Shown: positions 25,816 to 34,189, counted from the first letter of the stretch. The stretch: 48,088 nucleotides of DNA from a bacterium (GCA_028724545.1 JAQYCU010000062.1:1-48088); one strand, 5' to 3'. Program-made: numbers and translations. Notes: generated by a model from the letters alone, not told the origin.

Positions 25816-27426
25816 ATGAAGCGTAATGCATTTTTTCAATTAATTCATAAAAGTGATGGAATGTATTTAAAATCTTACCCGGCTGTTAATGGTGGAAAAG
25901 CATTGCAGATTGATGACATTATGTTTTATCTGGGTGAAAAAAATTATAATGCAGTACCGATAGACAGTATTAAAACTTTTGTCGAAAAATCGTTGCATAC
26001 AAAAAATGCTGAAGTAAGAATTTCTTTTGATAAAGCTTTGCCGGAAAAAGAATTTGCTGTCATATCCGTTGATAAAAACAGATTATATGCAAAAATCAGG
26101 CTTTACCCAAATTCCAGTGAGGGGGCACGTCTGACATCGCGTGATATTGTGGCTTTATTAGGTCAGCAGGGTGTTTGTCACGGTATTCTTCAGAAAAATA
26201 TTGATATGATGTTAAGGGCACGTCTTTATTGTACGGATGTTCTTGTGGCGAAAGCAACGATGCCGGTGCATGGTCATGATGCAAAAATTACATACCATTT
26301 CAATGTGGACAAAACCAATAAACCGGAGATGAGTGAAGACGGTCAGGTGGATTTCCATAAACTGGATATGATTGAGCCTGTTACGGAAGGACAGTTGTTA
26401 GCTACTTTGGAACCGGCTGATTTTGGAACACCTGGAACGGATGTTTTGGGCAAGCCAATTAAGCCCAAAAAAGTCAGTATCAAAAAACTAAAACACGGAA
26501 AACACATTCATTTGTCAGATGATGAGTTAAGTATGTATTCTGATGTTTCCGGAAATGTTACCTGCGTTGATGATACGGTATTTGTTTCAGACTGTTATGA
26601 AGTTCCAGCTGATGTTGGTCCTTCTACAGGAGATATCGAATATGACGGCAGTGTCAAAGTAAAAGGAAATGTGCTGACCGGATATACAGTCAAAGCAACA
26701 GGTGATATTTATGTAAATGGTGCCGTAGAAGGTGCGACATTACTGGCTGGTGGAAAAATTGTTTTAAACAGGGGAATCCAGGGAATGGGCAAAGCATATA
26801 TGGAGGCTTCCGGTGATGTTATTTCTAATTTCATCGAAAGTTCGACGGTACATTCTGGTGGAAAAATCATTACAGATGCTTTATTGCACAGTGAAGTTAT
26901 AGCAAAAGATGCGATAGAAGTAAACGGAAAACGAGGACTAATTGCTGGTGGAAGTGTGCGTTCTACTGTTGAAATAGAAGCAAAAGTATTAGGTTCTACT
27001 ATGGGAACTCAGACAGAATTGGAAGTCGGATATGACCCAAATGTAATTGACCGTTACCATGAGATTGAAAAAATTATGGAAGAGCGTGCAGACGAAAAAG
27101 AAACCATAGAGCAGAATATTGCTGTATTAAAGAAGCGCTTCAAGGCAGTTGGAACTCTGGAGCCGGAAAAATTAGTCAATTTAAAGAGAAATATGGCCCG
27201 TGTTGAGGAAATCGACAGCGAAATGGATACATTGACAGAGGAATATGAAAAGTTGGATGAAGAGTTGGAAAATATGACAGGTCATGGAAAAATAATCGTG
27301 ACTGACATTGCATATAGTGGTGTAAAACTTACGATTTCCAATGTCACAAATTATCTGCATAGCGAAGTACATCATAGTACTTTTGTAAGAGAAGGAGCAG
27401 ATATCAGGATAAGAGGAATTTTGTAA
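25816..27426 (+). CDS. FapA-type protein (DUF342)
   Basis: 536 residues. The N-terminal 190 residues are less typical. The central part is a beta-helix-like DUF342/FapA region (about 190-400) with VTEGQLLATLEPADFGTPGT, DVLGKPIKPKK and many short Gly-containing turns such as VKVKGNVLTGYTVKATGDIY, VNGAVEGATLLAGGKIVLN and GGKIITDALLHSEVIAKDAI. A coiled coil (about 415-500) closes the protein. FapA-type proteins have been linked to polar flagellum control in Vibrio; a role here is inferred from its place right after sigD. Confidence 0.88.
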   Translation: MKRNAFFQLIHKSDGMYLKSYPAVNGGKALQIDDIMFYLGEKNYNAVPIDSIKTFVEKSLHTKNAEVRISFDKALPEKEFAVISVDKNRLYAKIRLYPNSSEGARLTSRDIVALLGQQGVCHGILQKNIDMMLRARLYCTDVLVAKATMPVHGHDAKITYHFNVDKTNKPEMSEDGQVDFHKLDMIEPVTEGQLLATLEPADFGTPGTDVLGKPIKPKKVSIKKLKHGKHIHLSDDELSMYSDVSGNVTCVDDTVFVSDCYEVPADVGPSTGDIEYDGSVKVKGNVLTGYTVKATGDIYVNGAVEGATLLAGGKIVLNRGIQGMGKAYMEASGDVISNFIESSTVHSGGKIITDALLHSEVIAKDAIEVNGKRGLIAGGSVRSTVEIEAKVLGSTMGTQTELEVGYDPNVIDRYHEIEKIMEERADEKETIEQNIAVLKKRFKAVGTLEPEKLVNLKRNMARVEEIDSEMDTLTEEYEKLDEELENMTGHGKIIVTDIAYSGVKLTISNVTNYLHSEVHHSTFVREGADIRIRGIL

Positions 27427-27450
27427 TATTGCGTGAAATGAGGTGATTTT

Positions 27451-27777
27451 ATGTCTATCACATTTGATTATATAACGATGCCACCAAAATCACAGGAAGC
27501 TTCTCAGATTCAGACAAGTGAGATTAATAAGATTCATCAGGAAAATCAGCAGATTGAATCACAATTTCAGGAGCAGGTCAAGAAAAATTCTGAGCAGACA
27601 ATTCGCAGAAACAAAGCCGAAAATGAAGAATTAAAGAATGAAGAGCGCAAGCAGCAGCAAAATAAAAAAAGAAAGCAACAGTCTTCAGGCACAGAAAAAA
27701 GAGAGACTTCAGAAAAGCAGGAGCAAAAGAAACATTCTGGGTTGCCTGGGGAAAGTCATTTTGATATGCGAATATAA
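27451..27777 (+). CDS. Hypothetical Gln/Glu/Lys-rich protein in the motility operon
   Basis: 108 residues, no recognised family. Almost the whole chain is polar: QTSEINKIHQENQQIESQFQ near the start, then many Gln, Lys and Glu, ending GESHFDMRI. A short apolar start (MSITFDYITMPPK) and the conserved-looking C-terminal FDMRI frame a probably helical or disordered middle. Ribosome binding site TGAGGTGA with good spacing argues that it is a real gene. It lies 24 bases after the FapA-type gene and 53 bases before the next. Confidence 0.6.
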   Translation: MSITFDYITMPPKSQEASQIQTSEINKIHQENQQIESQFQEQVKKNSEQTIRRNKAENEELKNEERKQQQNKKRKQQSSGTEKRETSEKQEQKKHSGLPGESHFDMRI

Positions 27778-27830
27778 AAATTAGAATCAGACAGCTTTAC
27801 TTTCTGATAAAGGTAAGATAGGAGAGAACA

Positions 27831-28640
27831 ATGTTTTTTTTAGAAATTGTTATGATAGCGATAGGACTGGGAGCAGTTTTTTATAGTTTTCATATTGCAG
27901 AAAATAAGCAGGAAGACCAAGGGACTGTTTCTGAAATCAATACAGAAAAATTAGATGAGATTTTGCAGGAAAAGGAAGAAAAATTAGAAGAGAATGCAGA
28001 TGAAATTTTTCAGAGAACAGATGACAGATTAAGTGAATTGTCAAATGAAAAAATCATGGGGATGAGTGAATATTCAGACCAGGTGTTAGATAAAATAGAA
28101 AAAAATCATGCAGAAGCTGTTTTTTTGTATGATATGTTAAATGAAAAACAGGATGAGTTAAAAGAACTTGTTAAGGAAATAGATTCTATTAAAGCTGATT
28201 TGCATAATGACGCTGCCATTGAATATCAGAAACTCAAAGAACAGGAAACAGTTCTGGAAGAATTGAGAAAAGAATTAGAAACTGATATTGTAAAGTATGA
28301 GTCGGCTGGTCAAAATATGGAAAAACTGGCAGAAACACAGATGATGCAGCAGGATGATGCGTTCCAAAAACTTTTAGAACCTGCAGAAGCAGACAATCAG
28401 GAAAGAACAACAGAATCTTCTGTTTATGATGCAGAGATTGCAAGAATAGAAGAGGAAGAAACAAAAAATCAGCAGGAAGAGAAAAAATACCAGTCCTACA
28501 AAGAAGAAGAGATTGTCAATCGAAATGATGAGATTATTTCATTATATAAAAAAGGACGTTCTATATTAGAAATTTCAAAGATGCTCTCTATGGGACAGGG
28601 AGAAGTAAAATTTGTCATTGATTTGTATAATGCGAGATAA
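27831..28640 (+). CDS. Membrane-anchored coiled-coil protein with C-terminal HTH-like segment (SwrB-like architecture)
   Basis: 269 residues. One N-terminal membrane helix (about 2-22, FFLEIVMIAIGLGAVFYSF) is followed by long coiled coils (about 40-165) and a Glu/Gln-rich linker. The end NDEIISLYKKGRSILEISKM then LSMGQGEVKFVIDLYNAR is a compact helix-turn-helix-like module (I-x-x-L-Y-x-x-G-x-S-x-x-E-I-x-x-x-L-x-x-G-x-G-E-V). From memory this ending resembles the DUF6115 family and the C-terminus of SwrB, a Bacillus activator of the flagellar export apparatus encoded after sigD. Similarity to SwrB is an inference needing profile comparison. Ribosome binding site AGGAGAG. Confidence 0.65.
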   Translation: MFFLEIVMIAIGLGAVFYSFHIAENKQEDQGTVSEINTEKLDEILQEKEEKLEENADEIFQRTDDRLSELSNEKIMGMSEYSDQVLDKIEKNHAEAVFLYDMLNEKQDELKELVKEIDSIKADLHNDAAIEYQKLKEQETVLEELRKELETDIVKYESAGQNMEKLAETQMMQQDDAFQKLLEPAEADNQERTTESSVYDAEIARIEEEETKNQQEEKKYQSYKEEEIVNRNDEIISLYKKGRSILEISKMLSMGQGEVKFVIDLYNAR

Positions 28641-28658
28641 GGGAAGAAAGGAATCAGT

Positions 28659-29327
28659 ATGGATAAAAAATCGTTTATCAGAGGATTTGGTGCAGGTGTC
28701 ATATTTGCTGCACTTATATTAGGAATATCATGTGTGATTCGCACTTCTGATTCTTTTGTAACATCAAGAGCACGGCAATTAGGCATGGTATATGCTGATG
28801 AGGGTACATCAGAAAATAAACTGGCTGATGTGACATCAGAGAAAGAAAAAAAGGCGAGTGCTTCTCCAGAAGCAAGTCAGGCACCGGTGTCCAGTGTTGT
28901 GCCATCAGATGACAAAAATAAGGAAAAGTCTTCTGATAAGACAGCAGCAACAAAAGAGCCGGAAACAAAATCAGAAGTTACTGCAACAAAAGAGCCGGAG
29001 GCCACACCAAAAACTGTTGCTACGACGGAGCCGGAAACGAAGAAAAGCAGTAAAAAAACAACAAATAATAAAACGGATATGGAAAAGGAAAAGAAGAAAT
29101 TAGAAAAAAGTATCCGGGAAGAAGAAAAGAAGTTGACTATTAATGCAGGTGACTGGTCTTCAGATGTCAGCCGGAAATTAGAAGATTTAGGTGTGATAGA
29201 CAGTGCAAAGGATTTTGACATGTATTTAGACAGAAACGGATACAGTTCTTCCATTAATGCAGGAACTTATGATGTTTCCGTTGATGATACCTATAAAGAA
29301 CTGGCACAAAAGATTACACGAAAATAA
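28659..29327 (+). CDS. Membrane protein with C-terminal MltG/YceG-like LysM-type subdomain
   Basis: 222 residues. A single membrane helix (about 8-30, GFGAGVIFAALILGISCVIR) precedes a long Lys/Glu/Thr/Pro linker with repeats such as ATKEPET and TKEPEAT (about 55-145). The last 60 residues, INAGDWSSDVSRKLEDLGVI, DSAKDFDMYLDRNGYSSSIN and AGTYDVSVDDTYKELAQKI, match the LysM-like part found in MltG endolytic transglycosylases (G-x-x-x-x-x-V-x-x-x-L-x-x-x-G-v-I, i-x-x-G-x-Y). The catalytic domain of MltG is missing, so wall binding rather than cleavage is expected. It is the last gene before hisA. Confidence 0.7.
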   Translation: MDKKSFIRGFGAGVIFAALILGISCVIRTSDSFVTSRARQLGMVYADEGTSENKLADVTSEKEKKASASPEASQAPVSSVVPSDDKNKEKSSDKTAATKEPETKSEVTATKEPEATPKTVATTEPETKKSSKKTTNNKTDMEKEKKKLEKSIREEEKKLTINAGDWSSDVSRKLEDLGVIDSAKDFDMYLDRNGYSSSINAGTYDVSVDDTYKELAQKITRK

Positions 29328-29348
29328 GCAGCAAACGGGAGGTTATTT

Positions 29349-30137
29349 ATGAAATTTCGTCCGTGTATTGATATTCATAATGGCTGCGTTAAGCAGATTG
29401 TTGGCGGAAGCCTGCAGGACCAGGGAAATCAGGCAGTTGATAATTTTGTATCGGAACAGGATGCAGCTTTTTATGCCGATTTATATAAAAAAGATGGTTT
29501 AACGGGTGGACACATTATTTTATTAAATCCAGAGGGAACCGAATATTATGAGCAGGACGTATTGCAGGCAAAAGAGGCATTGCAGGCATTTCGTGGTGGC
29601 ATGCAGATAGGTGGAGGCATGAAACCGGAAAATGCTGAAAGATTTCTGGATATGGGTGCGTCCCATATTATTGTAACTTCCTATGTATTTCGTGACGGCA
29701 TCATAGATATGGAACGGCTGGAGCGTTTTTCAAGACAGATAGGAAAGAAACATCTGGTATTGGATTTGAGTTGCCGTTTTGTAAAAGATGATTATTATAT
29801 TGTAACAAACCGTTGGCAGAAAGTAACAAAGGAAAAATTGAACCAAAAAACATTGGAAATGTTAGCACAGTATTGTGACGAATTTCTGGTACACGCAGTT
29901 GATGTAGAAGGGAAGACATCAGGAATTGAGAAAGAAGTTATCAAAAGGATGGCAGAGGAAAAGAGTCTGCCGGTAACCTATGCAGGAGGCGTACATTCTC
30001 TGGAGGATATTGCATGGATTAAACAGGCAGGAAAAGGAAGGATTGATTATACGATAGGAAGTGCCCTGGATTTATTTGGTGGGGACATTCCTTATCTTTC
30101 TTTGGTAGAGCAGACCAGAAAAGACAAAATGTGTTAA
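29349..30137 (+). CDS. hisA: Phosphoribosylformimino-AICAR ribotide isomerase, eukaryotic (HIS6) type
   Basis: 262 residues. Isomerase of the fourth step of histidine synthesis, a (beta/alpha)8 barrel. The sequence is of the HIS6 type seen in fungi and plants rather than ordinary bacterial HisA: CIDIHNGCVKQIVGGSLQ at residues 6-23 with catalytic-type Asp8, then DNFVSEQ, FYADLYKKDG, HIIVTSYVF, LVLDLSCRF, TNRWQKVT, EFLVHAVDVEGKTSGIE, YAGGVHSLEDI and IGSALDLFGGDIPYLSL. The bacterial YTDI-x-x-DG motif is replaced by HAVDVEG. Ribosome binding site CGGGAGG. It follows the motility genes by 21 bases with no terminator between, and no other his gene is present. Confidence 0.93.
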   Translation: MKFRPCIDIHNGCVKQIVGGSLQDQGNQAVDNFVSEQDAAFYADLYKKDGLTGGHIILLNPEGTEYYEQDVLQAKEALQAFRGGMQIGGGMKPENAERFLDMGASHIIVTSYVFRDGIIDMERLERFSRQIGKKHLVLDLSCRFVKDDYYIVTNRWQKVTKEKLNQKTLEMLAQYCDEFLVHAVDVEGKTSGIEKEVIKRMAEEKSLPVTYAGGVHSLEDIAWIKQAGKGRIDYTIGSALDLFGGDIPYLSLVEQTRKDKMC

Positions 30138-30380
30138 TACATAGGAAAAATGATAAAGATAGAAGAACACGTTAGTAAATAGTAAAGGCAGAATATCTGG
30201 CTTTTAAGGTTCGTTTTTTGTGGATTGTTCAAAAAATACTGTAACAAATTTGTAATAATTATCACAAGAACTACAGAGAAAAGAAAATGACAGTTCAAAA
30301 AATTGTAAAAAACAGGTACATTTGCCTAAAAAATGTGTTAAAAAATATGTAAATTGCACAAAAAAATATTGTTTTTTCTT
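30138..30380 (+). other. Gene-free region after hisA
   Basis: A/T-rich stretch between hisA and a terminator-like hairpin 244 bases downstream. No coding frame with a ribosome binding site was found. It contains two WalR-box-like direct repeats, described separately. The remainder (30138-30239) shows only a weak CAGA-ATA-TCTG palindrome near 30189-30199. It could be a long 3' untranslated region of hisA or the distal control region of the wall hydrolase gene. Confidence 0.5.
30240..30256 (+). promoter_or_regulatory. WalR(YycF)-box-like direct repeat
   Basis: TGTAAC (30240-30245), AAATT, TGTAAT (30251-30256) fits the published WalR consensus TGT(A/T)A(A/T/C)-N5-TGT(A/T)A(A/T/C) exactly. A second, imperfect pair TGTTAA-N6-TGTAAA lies at 30336-30353. 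The next gene, at 30510, is a secreted wall hydrolase, the standard class of WalR target. The exact box is 170 bases before the best promoter, which is farther than typical for direct activation. Confidence 0.45.
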
Positions 30381-30420
30381 CAGCCCATTTTGGATTGTTT
30401 CAAAATGGGTTGATTTTTTG
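30381..30420 (+). terminator. Rho-independent terminator-like hairpin upstream of the wall hydrolase gene
   Basis: CAGCCCATTTTG (30381-30392) pairs with CAAAATGGGTTG (30401-30412), one G-U pair, eight-base loop, then ATTTTTTG. It would end a long hisA transcript. Its 3' arm overlaps the -35 box of the downstream promoter, so the two signals share DNA. Confidence 0.75.
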
Positions 30421-30437
30421 TGAAAGTATGATATAAT
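30410..30437 (+). promoter_or_regulatory. Sigma-A-type promoter for the wall hydrolase gene
   Basis: TTGATT (30410-30415), 16-base spacer, TATAAT (30432-30437). It predicts a leader of about 65 bases before the ATG at 30510. The -35 overlaps the terminator stem. Confidence 0.6.
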
Positions 30438-30509
30438 TGTTATATAAATGTTAAGAAATGATTGACGACAATTAATAATTCAACGTGGATTTGAATTAAG
30501 GAGGTTTTT

Positions 30510-31253
30510 ATGTATTGTAAGAAATTTGCATTACTTATGCTGACTATGTTTTTGCTGTTAGGATTAAGTGGAAAGCCAGTATCAGTTTCTGCAAAGGAAG
30601 ATGTAACAGTTGAAAATACGGTAGTTAATAATGAAAATAATACAGTAACAGATAATTGCACAGAAAGCAGTGAAGAAAGTAATACAGAAGATACGACAGC
30701 AGAGGATGAAAACAATGTTGCTACAGTTCCGGTACAGACACCGGCATCATCAATCGTGAACAAGAGTACGACAACAACGATTTCAACAGTTTCTCCTAAG
30801 AAACAGGCAACTGTAAAGAAGGTTGCTAAGAAGAAAAAAACAAAGAAAAGCAAGAAAGCAACATATAAAAAGAGTGAACTGCGCCTGATGGCAAGTATCA
30901 TTAACTGCGAAGCTGGTGGCGAAGGTATGCAGGGTAAGCTGGCAGTAGGCGTTGTTATTATGAACCGTGTGAAATCAAAGTCATTTCCAAATACGATTAA
31001 AAAAGTAGTATATCAGAAAGGTCAGTTTTCACCGGTAAGAAATGGTTCTTTGAGAAAGCGTTTAAGACAGTATGATGCAGGAAAAACACATTCGAAACAG
31101 TGGAAAGACTGCATTACGGCTGCAAAAAAGGTTTTAAAAGGCCAGAGAACGGTTGTTGTAAAAGGAAAAGTAAAGAATATGAAAGGATATCATTTCTTTA
31201 GTGTACGTCTTCCACATGCCAGAATGAAACTGGGCGGACACCGTTTTAAATAG
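30510..31253 (+). CDS. Secreted cell-wall hydrolase, SleB/CwlJ (Hydrolase_2) family
   Basis: 247 residues. A signal peptide (LLMLTMFLLLGLSGKPVSVS, cut near Ala28) is followed by an acidic Asn/Glu/Thr linker and a Lys-rich stretch (KKVAKKKKTKKSKKATYKK) that may bind teichoic acid. The SleB-type domain starts at about 122: LRLMASIINCEAGGEGMQGK with catalytic Glu134, then LAVGVVIMNRVKSKSFPNTI and GQFSPVRNGS. It ends GYHFFSVRLPHARMKLGGHR. Family members are lytic transglycosylases in spore germination or vegetative wall turnover. Possible WalR boxes suggest vegetative use. Ribosome binding site AAGGAGG. Confidence 0.9.
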   Translation: MYCKKFALLMLTMFLLLGLSGKPVSVSAKEDVTVENTVVNNENNTVTDNCTESSEESNTEDTTAEDENNVATVPVQTPASSIVNKSTTTTISTVSPKKQATVKKVAKKKKTKKSKKATYKKSELRLMASIINCEAGGEGMQGKLAVGVVIMNRVKSKSFPNTIKKVVYQKGQFSPVRNGSLRKRLRQYDAGKTHSKQWKDCITAAKKVLKGQRTVVVKGKVKNMKGYHFFSVRLPHARMKLGGHRFK

Positions 31254-31286
31254 TAAGTGACAGCAAAAAAAATAATAAGTAATCAA

Positions 31287-31329
31287 AGAGAAGCTGTATG
31301 CTCAAGTGGCAGTATGCAGCTTCTTTTTT
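31287..31329 (+). terminator. Terminator after the wall hydrolase gene
   Basis: GAAGCTGTATGCT (31290-31302) pairs with AGTATGCAGCTTC (31311-31323) with two wobble pairs, an eight-base loop and a run of six T. It starts 36 bases after the stop codon. Confidence 0.85.
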
Positions 31330-31428
31330 GTACAATTCCGGTAGAAACCTTGCTTTTGGAATAACCATTCAAATATCTATGGTGAAATTTATTTATATAA
31401 AATAATGTTGTATTTAATGTGAATAACG

Positions 31429-31487
31429 GATACTGCAATTAATGAAAAGTGATACTGCATTTATGAGAAAAAAGGAATCTGAATTAA
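31429..31487 (+). repeat. Degenerate 22-23-bp direct repeats upstream of glnS
   Basis: GATACTGCA occurs at 31429-31437 and 31451-31459, each followed by an ATTAATGA-like or TTTATGAG-like sequence; a third related copy GAATCTGAATTAA starts at 31475. Spacing is 22 then about 23 bases, near two helical turns. It lies just before the glnS promoter. The rest of the 355-base gene-free gap (31254-31608) holds a terminator and promoter; 31330-31428 shows nothing else. Confidence 0.5.
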
Positions 31488-31491
31488 ACAT

Positions 31492-31520
31492 TTTACTATT
31501 TTTATAAAATGTGATATGAT
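31492..31520 (+). promoter_or_regulatory. Sigma-A-type promoter for glnS
   Basis: TTTACT (31492-31497), 17-base spacer, extended -10 TGA-TATGAT (31512-31520). It predicts an untranslated leader of roughly 80 bases. No T-box core sequence is seen in this leader. Confidence 0.5.
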
Positions 31521-31608
31521 AAATAATAGTTTGTTTTAAAAATAAAATGTATATTGACTGGATAATGGATTATCTTAGTTTATATAAAGCACTAAAGGAG
31601 GAGACACA

Positions 31609-33309
31609 GTGAGTAATCCGAACAATATGAATGAACAGACTGAGGAGAAATCAGAAAAGATTTCCCGTAATTTTATTCAGAACATAATTGATAAAGACTT
31701 AGAAGAGGGAACTTATGACAAAGTGGTAACACGTTTTCCACCAGAACCAAATGGCTATTTGCATATCGGACATGCAAAATCAATTTTATTAAATGCCGGT
31801 CTTGCAAAAGAGTATCATGGTGATTTTCATTTACGTTTTGATGATACGAATCCTATGAAAGAAAAATCGGAATTTGTGGATTCTATTATGGAAGACGTAA
31901 AATGGATTTGTGGAGATTTAGATTCCGAACAGGTATATTACGCATCTGACTATTTTGACCAGATGTACGAATGTGCTGTCAAGTTAATAAAAAAAGGCAA
32001 GGCTTTTGTCTGTGATTTATCAGCAGAGGAAATGAGAGAATATCGTGGCACATTAAAAGAGCCGGGAAAAAACAGTCCATACCGTGACCGTTCCATAGAA
32101 GAAAATCTTGATTTGTTTGAGCGTATGCGTGCCGGTGAATTTGAAGACGGTTCCCGTGTGCTTCGTGCAAAAATAGATATGGCTTCTCCAAACATTAATA
32201 TGAGGGACCCTATTTTATATCGAGTTGCCCGTATGAATCATCACAATACCGGTGATAAGTGGTGCATTTATCCAATGTACGACTTCGCACATCCGATTGA
32301 AGATGCGATAGAGGGCGTAACACATTCGATTTGTACGCTTGAGTTCGAGGACCACCGTCCATTGTATAACTGGGTTGTACAGGAATTAGAATTTGACCAT
32401 CCGCCAAAGCAGATAGAGTTTGCAAAATTATATCTGACAAATGTGGTAACTGGTAAGAGATATATTAAAAAATTAGTTGAAGATGGCATTGTAGATGGAT
32501 GGGATGACCCTCGTCTGGTATCCATTGCTGCATTGCGCCGTCGTGGTTTTACGCCAGAATCCATCCGTATGTTTATGGAATTATCCGGTGTATCAAAAGC
32601 ACAGAGTTCTTCTGACTATGCAATGTTAGAATACTGTATTCGTGAAGATTTGAAAATGAAGCGCGCCAGAATGATGGCTGTACTTGACCCGATTAAGCTG
32701 GTTATTACAAATTATCCGGAAAATGAAATCGAATATCTGGATGTTTCCAATAACCAGGAAAATGAAGAGATGGGAACAAGAAAAGTGCCATTTGGCAAAG
32801 TGCTGTATATTGACAGACAGGACTTTATGATTGAACCACCTAGAAAATATTTCCGTCTGTATCCGGGAAATGAAGTGCGTCTGATGAATGCTTATTTTGT
32901 AACATGCACGGATTATGTCACAGATGAAGATGGAAATGTGACAGAGGTTCATTGTACGTATGACCCTGAAACAAAGAGTGGAAGTGGATTTACAGGCAGA
33001 AAAGTAAAGGGAACCATTCAGTGGGTTTGTGCAGAAACAGCAGAAAAAGCAGAAGTTCGTCTTTATGAAAACATTGTCGATGAGGAAAAAGGGGTGTATA
33101 ATGAAGACGGTAGTATTAATGTAAATCCAAATTCTCTGACTGTTCTGGAAAATTGTTATGTGGAGCCTGCATTGGCAGAAGCAGAACCAATGGATAGTTT
33201 TCAGTTTGTAAGACATGGATATTTTGTTGTGGATTCAAAGGATTCTACAAAAGACCATTTGGTATTTAACAGAATTGTCTCTATGAAGAGTTCATACCGA
33301 CCAAAATAA
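31609..33309 (+). CDS. glnS: Glutaminyl-tRNA synthetase GlnRS
   Basis: 566 residues, GTG start at 31609 preceded by AAAGGAGGAG. Class I synthetase that charges tRNA-Gln directly. The HIGH motif is at 52-55 within [16 protein letters not shown]. Other conserved parts are [39 protein letters not shown] and [17 protein letters not shown]. The KMSKS-loop position near residue 280 reads [16 protein letters not shown] rather than the usual VMSKRKL, a noticeable variation. Beta-barrel anticodon domains fill the C-terminal 230 residues. Many Firmicutes use the GatCAB route instead; whether gatCAB also exists cannot be seen here. Confidence 0.95.
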   Translation: MSNPNNMNEQTEEKSEKISRNFIQNIIDKDLEEGTYDKVVTRFPPEPNGYLHIGHAKSILLNAGLAKEYHGDFHLRFDDTNPMKEKSEFVDSIMEDVKWICGDLDSEQVYYASDYFDQMYECAVKLIKKGKAFVCDLSAEEMREYRGTLKEPGKNSPYRDRSIEENLDLFERMRAGEFEDGSRVLRAKIDMASPNINMRDPILYRVARMNHHNTGDKWCIYPMYDFAHPIEDAIEGVTHSICTLEFEDHRPLYNWVVQELEFDHPPKQIEFAKLYLTNVVTGKRYIKKLVEDGIVDGWDDPRLVSIAALRRRGFTPESIRMFMELSGVSKAQSSSDYAMLEYCIREDLKMKRARMMAVLDPIKLVITNYPENEIEYLDVSNNQENEEMGTRKVPFGKVLYIDRQDFMIEPPRKYFRLYPGNEVRLMNAYFVTCTDYVTDEDGNVTEVHCTYDPETKSGSGFTGRKVKGTIQWVCAETAEKAEVRLYENIVDEEKGVYNEDGSINVNPNSLTVLENCYVEPALAEAEPMDSFQFVRHGYFVVDSKDSTKDHLVFNRIVSMKSSYRPK

Positions 33310-33321
33310 GGAGGGAATGCA

Positions 33322-34164
33322 ATGAGTTTATTTTCTGGTCTGGACCAGTTTGGTCTGGGAAAATTAGAAAAAATGAATATTTTTGAAGAAGAAACGAAAA
33401 AAACTGCAGAAGGTGGTAAACCTGTTGAGCATAAAGTGTCAGAAGAAGATTTGCTTTTTGACAAATCGTTTACATGTCCGGTATGTGATGAAGAATTTCA
33501 TTCTAAGATGGTTCGTACCGGAAAGGTAAAATTATTATCAGCTGATTCCGATTTGCGTCCAAAGTACCAGTTAGTAGATTCTTTAAAATATGATGCTTTA
33601 GTCTGCCCAAAATGTGGTTATGCAGCATTAAGCCGTTTTTTCAAATTTATGATGCCATCACAGGCAAAATTAATTCGGGAAAATATCTCTAAGAATTTTA
33701 GTGGTCTAAAGCCAACCGGTAATACATACACATATGATGATGCAATTGCACGTCATCAGCTGGCACTGGTAAATACAGTAGTTAAAAAAGCAAAAGCCAG
33801 CGAAAAGGCATATACCTGTTTGAAAATGGCATGGCTGTTTCGTGGAAAGGCAGAATCTCTGCCAAAAGAAACACCAGACTATGAAAAGCAGATAAAAGAG
33901 ATGGCAACACAGGAAAAAGAACTGCTGACGAATGCTTACGACGGATTTATGGTTGCTTTTTCCCGTGAATCATTCCCAATGTGTGGTATGGATGAAATGA
34001 CAGTTACCTATCTGATTGCTGAACTGGCAAGACGTATTGGAAAATACGAAGAATCCAGCCGTTGGATTTCGAGAGTTCTGACCTCACGCGAAGCAAATGA
34101 GCGTATTAAGAACAAAGCACGCGATATCAAAGAAAAGTTAAATAAGCAAAAAGAACAGGCATAA
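33322..34164 (+). CDS. DUF2225 zinc-ribbon protein
   Basis: 280 residues, cytosolic. Two CxxC pairs form a probable zinc ribbon: CPVCDEEF (Cys52, Cys55) and CPKCGYAAL (near residue 93). The intervening VDSLKYDALVCPKCGYA and the distal TPR-like helical region (AYTCLKMAWLFRG, EELARRIGKYEESSRW-like segment near 235-245, REANERIKNKARDIKEKL) match the DUF2225 family. Its function is unknown. It starts 12 bases after glnS with an AAGGAGGG site, so the two are probably co-transcribed, and a terminator follows. Confidence 0.85.
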   Translation: MSLFSGLDQFGLGKLEKMNIFEEETKKTAEGGKPVEHKVSEEDLLFDKSFTCPVCDEEFHSKMVRTGKVKLLSADSDLRPKYQLVDSLKYDALVCPKCGYAALSRFFKFMMPSQAKLIRENISKNFSGLKPTGNTYTYDDAIARHQLALVNTVVKKAKASEKAYTCLKMAWLFRGKAESLPKETPDYEKQIKEMATQEKELLTNAYDGFMVAFSRESFPMCGMDEMTVTYLIAELARRIGKYEESSRWISRVLTSREANERIKNKARDIKEKLNKQKEQA

Positions 34165-34189
34165 CAAATGGTTCTATTATAAAAAATCA

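Noticed and set aside
25798-29327. Sigma-28-type promoters for the genes after sigD
   Set aside because: No TAAA and GCCGATA-type pair at the expected spacing was found in the short gaps.
31521-31608. T-box or other riboswitch in the glnS leader
   Set aside because: The leader is short and lacks the T-box core and specifier stem.
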